Positions 29,839-39,431 of a stretch of DNA of 64,000 nt are shown in pieces; positions within the stretch are counted from its first letter, which is position 1; each line of letters opens with the position of its first letter. Source of the stretch: Streptomyces cynarae (GTDB lineage Bacteria > Actinomycetota > Actinomycetes > Streptomycetales > Streptomycetaceae); contig NZ_CP106793.1 in NCBI RefSeq assembly GCF_025642135.1, positions 4,716,001 through 4,780,000 on the forward strand, in the 5' to 3' direction. A program made the translations under genes and the position numbers. Under the pieces are notes generated by a model, which had not been told where the DNA came from, searched no databases, and saw nothing but the letters and a program-made list of their open reading frames with translations.

Positions 29839-30849
29839 TCAGTGCTCCTCCTCCAGGATGCCGGACCGGGCGATGAGGTAGCCGAGTTGGGCGCGGCTGC
29901 CGCTGCCCAGGGCCTGGGCCAGCTTGGCGATATGGGCCCGGCAGGTGCGGACGTTCATCCCCAGCCGGCGGGCGATGGCCTCGTCGACGTGACCCTCCAC
30001 CAGGAGCTTGGCGATGGAGCGCTGGACGCCGGTGATGCCGTCTCGTGCGGGTTCGTAGGGCACTTCCTCGCGCAGGGGGGTGGCGCGGCGCCAGAGGTGC
30101 TCGAAGACCTTGATCAGATACTTGACGAGGCCGGGATGACGGAGTTCCAGGGCCACTTGCTGGTCGTCGTGCGCCGGGACGAAGGCGACCGTCTCGTCGC
30201 AGATGATGAGCCGCCCTATGAGTTCCTCCAGGGTGCGGATCTCGACCTTGCCGCGTGACATGACGTCCACGTACGCCATGGTTCCCAGGCTGTGGCGCAC
30301 GGTGTGCTGGTAGAGCGTGCGCATGCTCACGCCGCGCTCCATCAGGGGCCGGTCCCGCTCGAGGGCCTGCCTCAGGATGTGCTCGCTGCGTCCCCCGCCC
30401 GGCTGGACCGTCAGGACCTCGTGACGGCATTCGGCCGTGGCGAGGTTGAGCGCCGCGTTGATCCGGTCGGAGCCCTCGAGCACGGTGATGGCATGGGTGG
30501 GGGCGGGGGCCAGGGCGCTGAGCGCCATGAACGGCTCGAAGGATTCGGTCAGTTCGATGGACATCCGCCGACGATCGAGGATCTCCCGCTCCAGCGGATG
30601 CAGCCGTTGGGCGAGCGCGACGGAGGGCGGAACCGGCCGCAACCAGTTCTCGTCGTCAGGATCCGGGTGCAGCAACGCGAACTCGAGGAGGCAGGGGGCG
30701 TCCTTGATCTCCGCCCGGGCGATACGCCCGGTGCTCAACGCGCTTGCATAAAGCTGTGTCCCCTCCTCACAGAGATCGGTTATCGCGTGTGGATGTGTCC
30801 CTTTCGGATAGCTATTAGGCAAATCTCCACCCCCCAGGGTCCTGAACAT
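29839..30849 (-). CDS. LuxR-type helix-turn-helix regulator (second of a convergent pair)
   Basis: The 336-residue protein shares with its neighbour the N-terminal CLLEFALLHPDPDDENWL, the middle LTVQPGGGRSEHIL and RGVSMRTLYQHTVRHSLG, RLIICDETVAFVPA, and the LuxR HTH (DEAIARRLGMNVRTCRAHIA). I chose the ATG at 30849; the frame is open to 30915 but the extra residues look unlike the homologue. It is divergent from the gene for a small secreted peptide, the usual arrangement of a regulator and its target. Two GAACATG direct repeats ten bases apart (30844 and 30854) flank its start. Confidence 0.85.
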   Translation of the reverse strand: MFRTLGGGDLPNSYPKGTHPHAITDLCEEGTQLYASALSTGRIARAEIKDAPCLLEFALLHPDPDDENWLRPVPPSVALAQRLHPLEREILDRRRMSIELTESFEPFMALSALAPAPTHAITVLEGSDRINAALNLATAECRHEVLTVQPGGGRSEHILRQALERDRPLMERGVSMRTLYQHTVRHSLGTMAYVDVMSRGKVEIRTLEELIGRLIICDETVAFVPAHDDQQVALELRHPGLVKYLIKVFEHLWRRATPLREEVPYEPARDGITGVQRSIAKLLVEGHVDEAIARRLGMNVRTCRAHIAKLAQALGSGSRAQLGYLIARSGILEEEH

Positions 30850-30953
30850 GCAGGAACATGATGCATCGACCCTGTGGCATTGACGTGCCTGAATGAGCCA
30901 TCGTCTTGGTGGCACGGGGGAAGGAAACTCGTTGAGTGAGGACGAAGCCGACT
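30850..30953. promoter_or_regulatory. Divergent promoter region, regulator versus peptide gene
   Basis: About 100 bases between divergent genes. TTGACG at 30880-30885 could be a -35 box for the peptide gene, with no good -10. Direct GAACATG repeats lie at its left edge and might be an operator; this is a guess. Confidence 0.4.
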
Positions 30954-31163
30954 ATGTACAAGAGAATGCTTCGATCGGCGCTTGCCGTTGCCTTCTCTGC
31001 GGCCGTGGTCTTCGGTGCCGGGGCGGGGACGGCGCAGGCGGTCGGCGTCGCCAAGCTGGACACCGGCTGGGGTGCCAGTGAGCCGACGGGGATCGTCGCG
31101 ACGCCGGCGGACACGGGTTGGGGGGCGAGCGCGCCTCTCGCCGCGCCGGAGACGACCTCATGA
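30954..31163 (+). CDS. Small secreted peptide precursor with two DTGWGAS repeats
   Basis: A 69-residue product with a clear signal peptide (MYKRMLRSALAVAF, hydrophobic core, then GTAQA at about residue 29) and a short mature part of about 40 residues. That part contains the heptapeptide DTGWGAS twice, at residues 36-42 and 53-59, each followed by a residue and proline. The two copies use different synonymous codons at five of seven positions, so the peptide sequence itself is under selection. There is no cysteine. GAGGA lies about 11 bases upstream; a GTG at 30936 is an alternative start. The stop overlaps the next gene's ATG. Not a family I recognise; a processed signal peptide is one possibility. 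Confidence 0.72.
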   Translation: MYKRMLRSALAVAFSAAVVFGAGAGTAQAVGVAKLDTGWGASEPTGIVATPADTGWGASAPLAAPETTS

Positions 31164-31495
31164 CCACCCCGCCCGACGACCGGTCCTTCCGTCGGGAAAT
31201 GGCCACCGCCTACCGCTCGGGCTGGCACTTCATCGACCTGGCCACCGCCATCCCCCACAGCGGTGACTCGTTGATGGTGACCGTGTTCGGGGAGCCCGTC
31301 GTCGTCACCCGTGACGAGGACGAGGACGTGCGGGCCTACCGGCTGCTGCGGCGGCCCCGGGGTGCGCCGCAGCCCGTTCGGTGTGCCATCCGGTACGGAA
31401 TGATCTTTGTGAACCTGGACCAGCGTGACCACCGACTGTCCGAGACGGACAGCCCGGAAGTGAGGACCATCTCAGCCACCCCCCGCAGTGCCTGA
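31160..31495 (+). CDS. Rieske-like small protein lacking the cluster ligands
   Basis: The 111-residue protein resembles the N-terminal part of Rieske oxygenases: YRSGWHFIDLATAIPHSGDS, GEPVVVTRDEDEDVRAYRLL and the closing strand YGMIFVNLDQRD. In true Rieske domains the segment after VRAY supplies C-x-H and C-x2-H cluster ligands; here it reads RRPRGAPQPVRCAIRYG, with one cysteine and no histidine pair. It is therefore unlikely to bind a 2Fe-2S cluster. The ATG overlaps the peptide gene's stop, so the two are made together. Its role is unknown; a scaffold or peptide-binding partner is possible. A strong terminator follows. Confidence 0.68.
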   Translation: MTTPPDDRSFRREMATAYRSGWHFIDLATAIPHSGDSLMVTVFGEPVVVTRDEDEDVRAYRLLRRPRGAPQPVRCAIRYGMIFVNLDQRDHRLSETDSPEVRTISATPRSA

Positions 31496-31538
31496 CGCGA
31501 TTCCCCCGTCGTAACAAATCGCTCAGGTGCTTCCCCCC

Positions 31539-31585
31539 GCAGCGGCGTCACCGTGACCTGAACACGGTGACGCCGCTGCAGTTTT
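31539..31585 (+). terminator. Strong terminator after the peptide/Rieske-like operon
   Basis: Perfect 17-base-pair stem (31539-31555 with 31563-31579), seven-base loop, followed by AGTTTT. It starts about 43 bases after the stop at 31495. Confidence 0.9.
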
Positions 31586-31655
31586 CGGCGGACATCTCCG
31601 GACATCGCCCGGATCCGACGGTGGCCGAAATCAGTCGCTTCGGCGGGCCCGGCGG

Positions 31656-32069
31656 TCAGCCGCGTCCCAGCGCCCGGGAGAGCGCGATCTCGATCACCAC
31701 GCGTGAGGGGTTCGGCGCCGACACCCTGCCGTAGCGCTCGGCATAGCGCCGCTCGGCCTCCGCGACCCGCCCGGGGTCGGCCCAGACGTGCGCGCGCCCC
31801 TCCAGGGTGGCCCATCGCCGCCCGTCCACCTGGCAGACCGCGACCGGCGCTCCCTCGGGCCCCGCCGCCGTCACATGTCCCACCTTCGCGCTCGCCTTGT
31901 TCGTGATCACCCGGGCCAGCCGTGCCTCGGGGTCGTACGTCACTCCGACCGGGACGACGTGCGGGCTGCCGTCCGGGCGCAGGGTCGTCAGCGTGCACAG
32001 GTGTCTTTCTTGCCAGAACCTGAGGTACTCGGCATCGGGTGCGCCAGGGTCTTGGGAGTACGTGGCCAT
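31656..32069 (-). CDS. PPOX-class (F420-dependent type) flavin/deazaflavin enzyme
   Basis: The 137-residue protein has the split-barrel pattern of the pyridoxamine-phosphate oxidase-like family: RHLCTLTTLRPDGSPHVVPV, ARVITNKASAKVGHVTAAG and RWATLEGRAHVWADP. Actinobacterial members of this length generally use F420 or FMN/heme to reduce small molecules. Substrate unknown. It is monocistronic and divergent from clpB, sharing a 133-base region that carries the clpB HAIR operator. Confidence 0.82.
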   Translation of the reverse strand: MATYSQDPGAPDAEYLRFWQERHLCTLTTLRPDGSPHVVPVGVTYDPEARLARVITNKASAKVGHVTAAGPEGAPVAVCQVDGRRWATLEGRAHVWADPGRVAEAERRYAERYGRVSAPNPSRVVIEIALSRALGRG

Positions 32070-32107
32070 GGAACCGGAACCTAGCCGTTCCCTCTCCCGC
32101 GCGCGGC

Positions 32108-32128
32108 CTTGAGTGGAATAGACTCAAC
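32108..32128. promoter_or_regulatory. HAIR operator (HspR site) upstream of clpB
   Basis: CTTGAGT-N7-ACTCAAC matches the HAIR consensus at 13 of 14 positions. TTGAGT (32109-32114) may double as the -35 box of the clpB promoter, in which case HspR would occlude RNA polymerase. Confidence 0.88.
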
Positions 32129-32202
32129 TTTGTGTACGTTGACGTAGTCACATTGGAAGGCAACAGCTGAGCGCGGCTGACCCGCAGGAGGAGAACGGAC
32201 AC

Positions 32203-34800
<2,598 letters not shown>

Positions 34801-34819
34801 CCGGGGCTCCGGCCGGGCG

Positions 34820-35329
34820 TCAGGCAGAGTAGGCCTCCAGGTGTACGAGAGCGGTGTCCCCGCTCTCGTACACCACGGACACCCGGACCTCCTCGACACC
34901 CTCCGGCAGGCCGGAGTCGGCGTCGAGGCACAGGTCGTCTCCCTCGAGGCATCGCGTCGTCGGCGTCTGCCGCGGATACGACTTCTCCAGCCAGCCCACG
35001 ACGTCGGCCCGCGGCATACGCCAGCTGCCGTCGTATTCCTGGTCCTGCCAGCTGTAGGAGGTGCAGTCCTCGTCGCTCATACGGTCGGGCAGCGAGGCGC
35101 CCGCGAACTTCACGGCCTCGGAGCAGTCGACCTGGTCGATGGTGTGGAACGGGTCGTCGTCGGTCGTGAACGAGTACACGGCCCAGCCGAACCCCACCAG
35201 GCACACGACGACGAACGCCGTGCACAGCCACCAGAGGCCCCACATGATCCGGCGTCCCCACATGATCCAGCGCAATGCGCACCCCCGGCCGTAGGCCCCC
35301 GCCCGACGGTGGAAGACCGGCCAGATCAT
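34820..35329 (-). CDS. Membrane protein of unknown function
   Basis: About 169 residues with a single membrane segment (WWLCTAFVVVCLVGFGWAVY) and an extracellular part with four or five cysteines (VDCSEAVKF, EDCTSYSW, TTRCLEGDDLCLD), which may form disulfides. Not a family I recognise. Start is uncertain: codon bias supports coding from the ATG at 35329, while a GTG at 35368 has the better ribosome site and ATGs at 35263 and 35245 are also possible. The N-terminal coding region contains an 18-base duplication giving MWGRRI-MWG. It converges with clpB. Confidence 0.6.
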   Translation of the reverse strand: MIWPVFHRRAGAYGRGCALRWIMWGRRIMWGLWWLCTAFVVVCLVGFGWAVYSFTTDDDPFHTIDQVDCSEAVKFAGASLPDRMSDEDCTSYSWQDQEYDGSWRMPRADVVGWLEKSYPRQTPTTRCLEGDDLCLDADSGLPEGVEEVRVSVVYESGDTALVHLEAYSA

Positions 35330-35421
35330 GTCAGCCACCGGCGGACACGACCCGTCCGGGGTTGCCACCCCCCTCCCCGCATGAGGGAGGATGGCGGAAT
35401 CCGTACGAAGGGAAGAACACG

Positions 35422-35946
35422 GTGAGCATCGACCCGTCCTCGATTCCGAATTTCGGGGGCCAGCCCGAGCCGCAGCCGCCGGCGGGCCCCGTGGTTCCGG
35501 ATCAGGACCTCGTGAAGCAGCTCCTGGACCAGATGGAGCTCAAGCACCTCGTCGACGAAGAGGGTGACCTCGTCGCGCCGTGGGAGCAGTTCCGTACGTA
35601 CTTCATGTTCCGCGGCGAGGGCGATCAGCAGGTCTTCTCGGTGCGGACGTTCTACGACCGGCCCCACAAGATCGACGAGAAGCCGCAGCTGCTGGAGTCC
35701 ATCGACGACTGGAACCGGCGCACGCTGTGGCCCAAGGTCTACAGCCACACCCACGACGACGGCACCGTCCGCCTCATCGGCGAGGCGCAGATGCTGATCG
35801 GAACGGGCGTGAGCCTGGAGCACTTCGTCTCCTCGACCGTGAGCTGGGTGCGGGCCGCCATCGAGTTCGACCGGTGGCTCGTGGAGCAGCTCGGCCTCGC
35901 GGAAGAGGTCGACGACGCGGAGAAGCCCGAGGACGACGGGGAGTAA
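35422..35946 (+). CDS. YbjN domain-containing protein
   Basis: The 174-residue soluble protein matches the YbjN/type III secretion chaperone-like fold: FRTYFMFRGEGDQQVFSVRT, LLESIDDWNRRTLWPKVYSH and GVSLEHFVSSTVSWVRAAIE. N- and C-termini are Pro-rich and acidic. Role unknown; YbjN proteins are linked to stress and envelope phenotypes in enterobacteria. GTG start with GGGAAGAA upstream. It converges with the mannosyltransferase gene. Confidence 0.82.
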   Translation: MSIDPSSIPNFGGQPEPQPPAGPVVPDQDLVKQLLDQMELKHLVDEEGDLVAPWEQFRTYFMFRGEGDQQVFSVRTFYDRPHKIDEKPQLLESIDDWNRRTLWPKVYSHTHDDGTVRLIGEAQMLIGTGVSLEHFVSSTVSWVRAAIEFDRWLVEQLGLAEEVDDAEKPEDDGE

Positions 35947-35954
35947 CCCCGGCG

Positions 35955-35971
35955 AGTGCCCTGTGGGCACT
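35955..35971. terminator. Short hairpin between convergent genes
   Basis: Seven-base-pair stem (35955-35961 with 35965-35971) and three-base loop in the gap between the YbjN gene and the convergent mannosyltransferase gene, overlapping the latter's stop. Weak. Confidence 0.4.
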
Positions 35972-37172
35972 AGAGGGGAGATCGGGCCAGCACCACCAGA
36001 TAGGCCCCATAGACGAACGAGAGCCCGGCCAGCGCGCCCGCCACCACCGCGGCGTGCCACGGCCGGGCTCGCGCTGTTCGCACCAGCGCCCGCGCCACCA
36101 CGATCAGCAGCGGGAACGCCGGCAGCAGAAAACGCGGCTTGGACTCGAAGAACCCGGAGCCGCCGAGCGTGATCAGCAGCAGCACGCCGCTGTGGACGAC
36201 GAGCGGCAGCGGGGCCCGGTCCACGACCAGCAGGGCGAACAGCACGGTGCTCACGCCGACGATCACCAGCGCCATCGGGAACAGCAGCCGGGTGCCGTGC
36301 AGCAGCATGTGCTCGGTGAAGCTCAGGGCGCCCCGTCCGAAGTCGAAGTGCGAGCCCCACAGCCGTTGCACGGTGAAGTAGCCGCCCAGCGGGTCGCCCT
36401 GGCGGCGGCCCACCCACACGACGTAGCCGCTCCAGCCGAGCGGTGCGAGCGCCGCGCCCGTCCACAGCCTGTGGGAAACTCCGCGCCCGCGCCGCCGCCA
36501 CACCTCCAGGCCGGCCGCCGCGAGGACCGCCGCGGCCACCGCGACGCCGTTGGGCCGGGCGAGGCCCGCGAGCGTCGCCAGGGTGCCCGCCCACACCCAG
36601 CGGCGGGTCAGGACCGCGTACAGCGACCAGGCGGCGAACGCGGCCATGACGGGTTCCGTGTAGGCCATCGACAGCACGACGGAGTGCGGCAGCAGACCCC
36701 ACAGCAGGACCAGGGCGACGGCCACCGCGGGGCCGTACAGCCGCAGCCCGATCCGGTGGATGCCGCATGCGGCGGCCGCGGCCGCCGTCCACGACACCAG
36801 CAGTCCCGCCGCGCCGCCGCCGAGCGGGGAGATCGTGGTGACGGCGTGGACCATGCCCGGGTAGAGCGGGAAGAACGCCAGGTCGCTGTGGACGCCGGTG
36901 CTGGTGTGCTGGGTGAACCCGTAGCCGTGGGCGGCGATTCGCAGATACCAGACGGAGTCCCAGGAGCGCCCGAGCAGGAGCAGCGGGTTCTTGCCCGCCG
37001 CCCGGGCGACGACGGCGAGCACGAGCACACCGGACAGCCGGGCGGCGAGGAACAGCCCGAGGGCGATGAGGGCCGTTGCGGCTGGCCGCCGCCCGCCACC
37101 GGCCGGACGGACGGGGTCGCTGTGGCCCGGGCGCTCGGCGGCGGGGGCCGGGACGGTACTGGCGTGGGTCAC
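35970..37172 (-). CDS. PIG-V-like membrane mannosyltransferase
   Basis: The 400-residue protein has about nine to ten membrane segments. An early loop reads WDSVWYLRIAAHGYGF, matching the WD-x-x-WYL-x-I-A-x-x-GY motif of PIG-V-like, GT-C fold mannosyltransferases, followed by DLAFFPLYPGMVH and SMAYTEPVMAAFAAWSLYA. It would use polyprenyl-phosphate mannose to glycosylate lipids or proteins on the outer membrane face. It stands alone. Substrate is unknown; protein O-mannosylation or a glycolipid are possible. Confidence 0.82.
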   Translation of the reverse strand: MTHASTVPAPAAERPGHSDPVRPAGGGRRPAATALIALGLFLAARLSGVLVLAVVARAAGKNPLLLLGRSWDSVWYLRIAAHGYGFTQHTSTGVHSDLAFFPLYPGMVHAVTTISPLGGGAAGLLVSWTAAAAAACGIHRIGLRLYGPAVAVALVLLWGLLPHSVVLSMAYTEPVMAAFAAWSLYAVLTRRWVWAGTLATLAGLARPNGVAVAAAVLAAAGLEVWRRRGRGVSHRLWTGAALAPLGWSGYVVWVGRRQGDPLGGYFTVQRLWGSHFDFGRGALSFTEHMLLHGTRLLFPMALVIVGVSTVLFALLVVDRAPLPLVVHSGVLLLITLGGSGFFESKPRFLLPAFPLLIVVARALVRTARARPWHAAVVAGALAGLSFVYGAYLVVLARSPL

Positions 37173-37417
37173 ACCGGAACCATGCGTCGATCATGTCCGA
37201 TTTGCGACCTTGCGCGTCCGCGTGCCGACGAATTCCCACGCCTGACACGCATTTCGCGCGGTCTCGCAACACAGCCACCAGAGGCAACCTCGGCACCACC
37301 ACCACCGCCGTCGGCGAGCCGGCCTCCCGCCGGTACCGGCCTCCACACCGCGATGTGCGGCGGTACCGGCGGGCTCCCGCTCTGGTCGGCTTCAGGGAGA
37401 CGTGATCTGCGAGGCCC

Positions 37418-38125
37418 CTAGTTGGTCTGCCCGGTCGGCCGGATCGTGACGGTGTTCACGTCGACGCCGGCCGGCTGGCCGAGCACCCACATGATGCCGT
37501 CGGCGATGTTCTCCGCGCTGAGCGCCGGGCCGGGCGGAGTGCCGCCGCGCGTGTCCCAGAACGGCGTGTCGACCTTGCCGGGGGCGATCAGGCTCACCCC
37601 GACACCCGACTCCGTGACGAGCAAGCGGGTGTTCTCGGCGAGGGCGTGCACAGCCCACTTGGTGACCGAGTAGAAGTTCCCGGGAGCGTACCTGAGGCCG
37701 GCGACCGAGCCGACCAGCACGATCCGGCCACGGGACTTCCTCAGCTCCTCGAGCGACGCACGGATCAGCAGCGTCGGCCCCAGGACGTTGGTGAGGAGCA
37801 TCGAGCGCATCAGCTCCGGATCGCCGTCCGCCACCGAGTCGTGGGTGGAGTAACCGGCGTTGGCGATGACGTTGTCGATACGCCCGAAGCGCTGCACCGT
37901 GGCCCGCACCGCCTCCTCGACCGCGTCCACGTCGGCGGCGTCACCGGGCAGGAGCAGCAGTTCCTCCGGGTCGCCGAGGGTCCGGGCGAACGCCCTCAGT
38001 TTGTCCGCGTCGCGCCCGGTTGCGGTGACCCGGTGACCGGCCTTGAGCAGCCGCCGTACGGTCTCGGCGCCGATGCCGGTCGACCCTCCGGTGATCAGCG
38101 TGACGGGCGTGGGGCTGGCACTCAC
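37418..38125 (-). CDS. Short-chain dehydrogenase/reductase
   Basis: The 235-residue protein is a classical SDR: TLITGGSTGIGAETVRRLLK (cofactor glycine motif), NVIANAGYS, GRIVLVGSVAG with the catalytic serine and YSVTKWAVHALAENT (Y-x3-K). GTG start at 38125 with GGAGGAACA upstream, overlapping the stop of the VOC gene. It is the last gene of a six-gene minus-strand operon and probably reduces a carbonyl, or oxidises an alcohol, of the pathway product. Cofactor cannot be decided with certainty. Confidence 0.93.
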   Translation of the reverse strand: MSASPTPVTLITGGSTGIGAETVRRLLKAGHRVTATGRDADKLRAFARTLGDPEELLLLPGDAADVDAVEEAVRATVQRFGRIDNVIANAGYSTHDSVADGDPELMRSMLLTNVLGPTLLIRASLEELRKSRGRIVLVGSVAGLRYAPGNFYSVTKWAVHALAENTRLLVTESGVGVSLIAPGKVDTPFWDTRGGTPPGPALSAENIADGIMWVLGQPAGVDVNTVTIRPTGQTN

Positions 38126-38580
38126 TGTTCCTCCAGTGCTCGTTCGTGCAGGGCGTCCATCGGCTCGCCTCCCGGCTGCCAGGCAGCCAGGAAGTCCGGC
38201 TGGAGGACGGCGTCGACGAGTTCGATGTTCGCCCCGATGCTCTTGAGATGGTGGTACGCGTAGGGCCGACCGAAGGGACATCCGGAGAACTCGGCCGGAA
38301 AACCCTGCTTCTCCAGCCGCCGCACACCGGCGCCGATGTCGTCGGTCCAGTACCCCAGGTGATGGAAGCGCGGTCCCGCCGAGGCGTCCCAGGGGCTGCC
38401 GGGACCGCCTTCGACCAACTCGACGAACGGCGGCCCGGGACGGCTGAAGACGATGCGAAAGTCCCAGTCACCGATCCGTCCCGGGCGCGGTTCCGCCCAT
38501 TCCACGCCGGCGGCGGCACGCAACTCGCGCATCGCCGCCGGCAGGTCGGAAACGGCGAAACCCACGTGGTACAACGCCAT
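38122..38580 (-). CDS. VOC/glyoxalase-family protein
   Basis: The 152-residue protein begins MALYHVGFAVSDLPAAMREL and continues with DWDFRIVFSRPGPPFVELVE and RFHHLGYWTDDIGAGVRRLE, two beta-alpha-beta modules of the vicinal oxygen chelate fold with candidate metal ligands His5, Glu in FVELVE and His in FHHLGY. The family includes glyoxalase I, dioxygenases and epimerases. It lies ten bases after the ABM-VOC fusion gene and overlaps the SDR gene. Reaction not assignable. Confidence 0.85.
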   Translation of the reverse strand: MALYHVGFAVSDLPAAMRELRAAAGVEWAEPRPGRIGDWDFRIVFSRPGPPFVELVEGGPGSPWDASAGPRFHHLGYWTDDIGAGVRRLEKQGFPAEFSGCPFGRPYAYHHLKSIGANIELVDAVLQPDFLAAWQPGGEPMDALHERALEEQ

Positions 38581-38590
38581 CCGCCAGCCC

Positions 38591-39373
38591 CTAGCGTCCC
38601 GAAAGTCCCGGGTAGCGGCCCGTGTTCACCCACTCGTCCATGGCCGGCCGGTCCGCCGTGTCCACGTACTCGATCCGTACACCCTGCAGGTCGGGCCCGG
38701 TGATCAGGGCGAACGGCGTCTCGCCGGGTCCTGGCCGGAAGTAGGCGTCGACGCTGATGTCCGCGGCTTCCAGCTTCTTCAGCCGCCCCTCCATGTCGTT
38801 CTCCCACACCCCGTAGTACAGGACCTTCCCGGCATGTTCGAGGGAGGTGATACCGTCCCCGTCCGCCTGGATGAGTTCGTACTGCGGATACGCGGTGCGC
38901 GAGAAGGCGGCCGTCATCCGGCCGGGGCCGCCCCGCCCGCCCTGTTCCAGATAGGGGATCTCGAAGGTGGCCGGCTCGGTGAACTCGATGCCGAACCACT
39001 GCGAGTACAGCTCGACGGCCTCGGCCAGGTCCGGCACGACGACGCCGACGTGGAAGCACGACTCCGGCAGCGGCGCCTTGTCCGCGGCGGGCCGGAACGT
39101 CTCCAGGATCGGCGGTTCGAGCAGGCACTGAAGGAGTTGGGGAATGAACTCCGCCAGGTACGGAGTGTGCTTGTGCGCTTCGAGGGCGGCCTCGTCGGCG
39201 TACTCCTCGATGACGAGGCGTTCTCCCGGCCGGTCCTCGGAGATGACGTAGTCGAAGCGGAGGCAGCCGGGTTCATGGGCACGGATGTTGCGTTCGAGCC
39301 CTGCCATCAGGGCGTCGAGACGGGCCTCGGTGCCCGGCTTGACCAACTGCCGTGCGGTCGCGGTGATCGTCAC
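38591..39373 (-). CDS. Fusion of ABM-type monooxygenase domain and VOC domain
   Basis: The 260-residue protein joins an antibiotic-biosynthesis-monooxygenase-like ferredoxin fold (residues 1 to about 95: VKPGTEARLDALMAGLERNI, GCLRFDYVISEDRPGERLVI, EYADEAALEAHKHTPYL) to a VOC domain (about 105-250: FHVGVVVPDLAEAVELYSQW, VLYYGVWENDMEGRLKKLE, GVRIEYVDT). ABM domains oxidise aromatic or quinone substrates without metal or cofactor. GTG start with AGGAG seven bases upstream. Fusion of the two folds suggests successive steps on one intermediate. Confidence 0.82.
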   Translation of the reverse strand: MTITATARQLVKPGTEARLDALMAGLERNIRAHEPGCLRFDYVISEDRPGERLVIEEYADEAALEAHKHTPYLAEFIPQLLQCLLEPPILETFRPAADKAPLPESCFHVGVVVPDLAEAVELYSQWFGIEFTEPATFEIPYLEQGGRGGPGRMTAAFSRTAYPQYELIQADGDGITSLEHAGKVLYYGVWENDMEGRLKKLEAADISVDAYFRPGPGETPFALITGPDLQGVRIEYVDTADRPAMDEWVNTGRYPGLSGR

Positions 39374-39431
39374 GAGTTACTCCTGTCAGTGAGACGTCCG
39401 AGGAGGGAAGCGGTAGGGGACGGGGGCCCGG

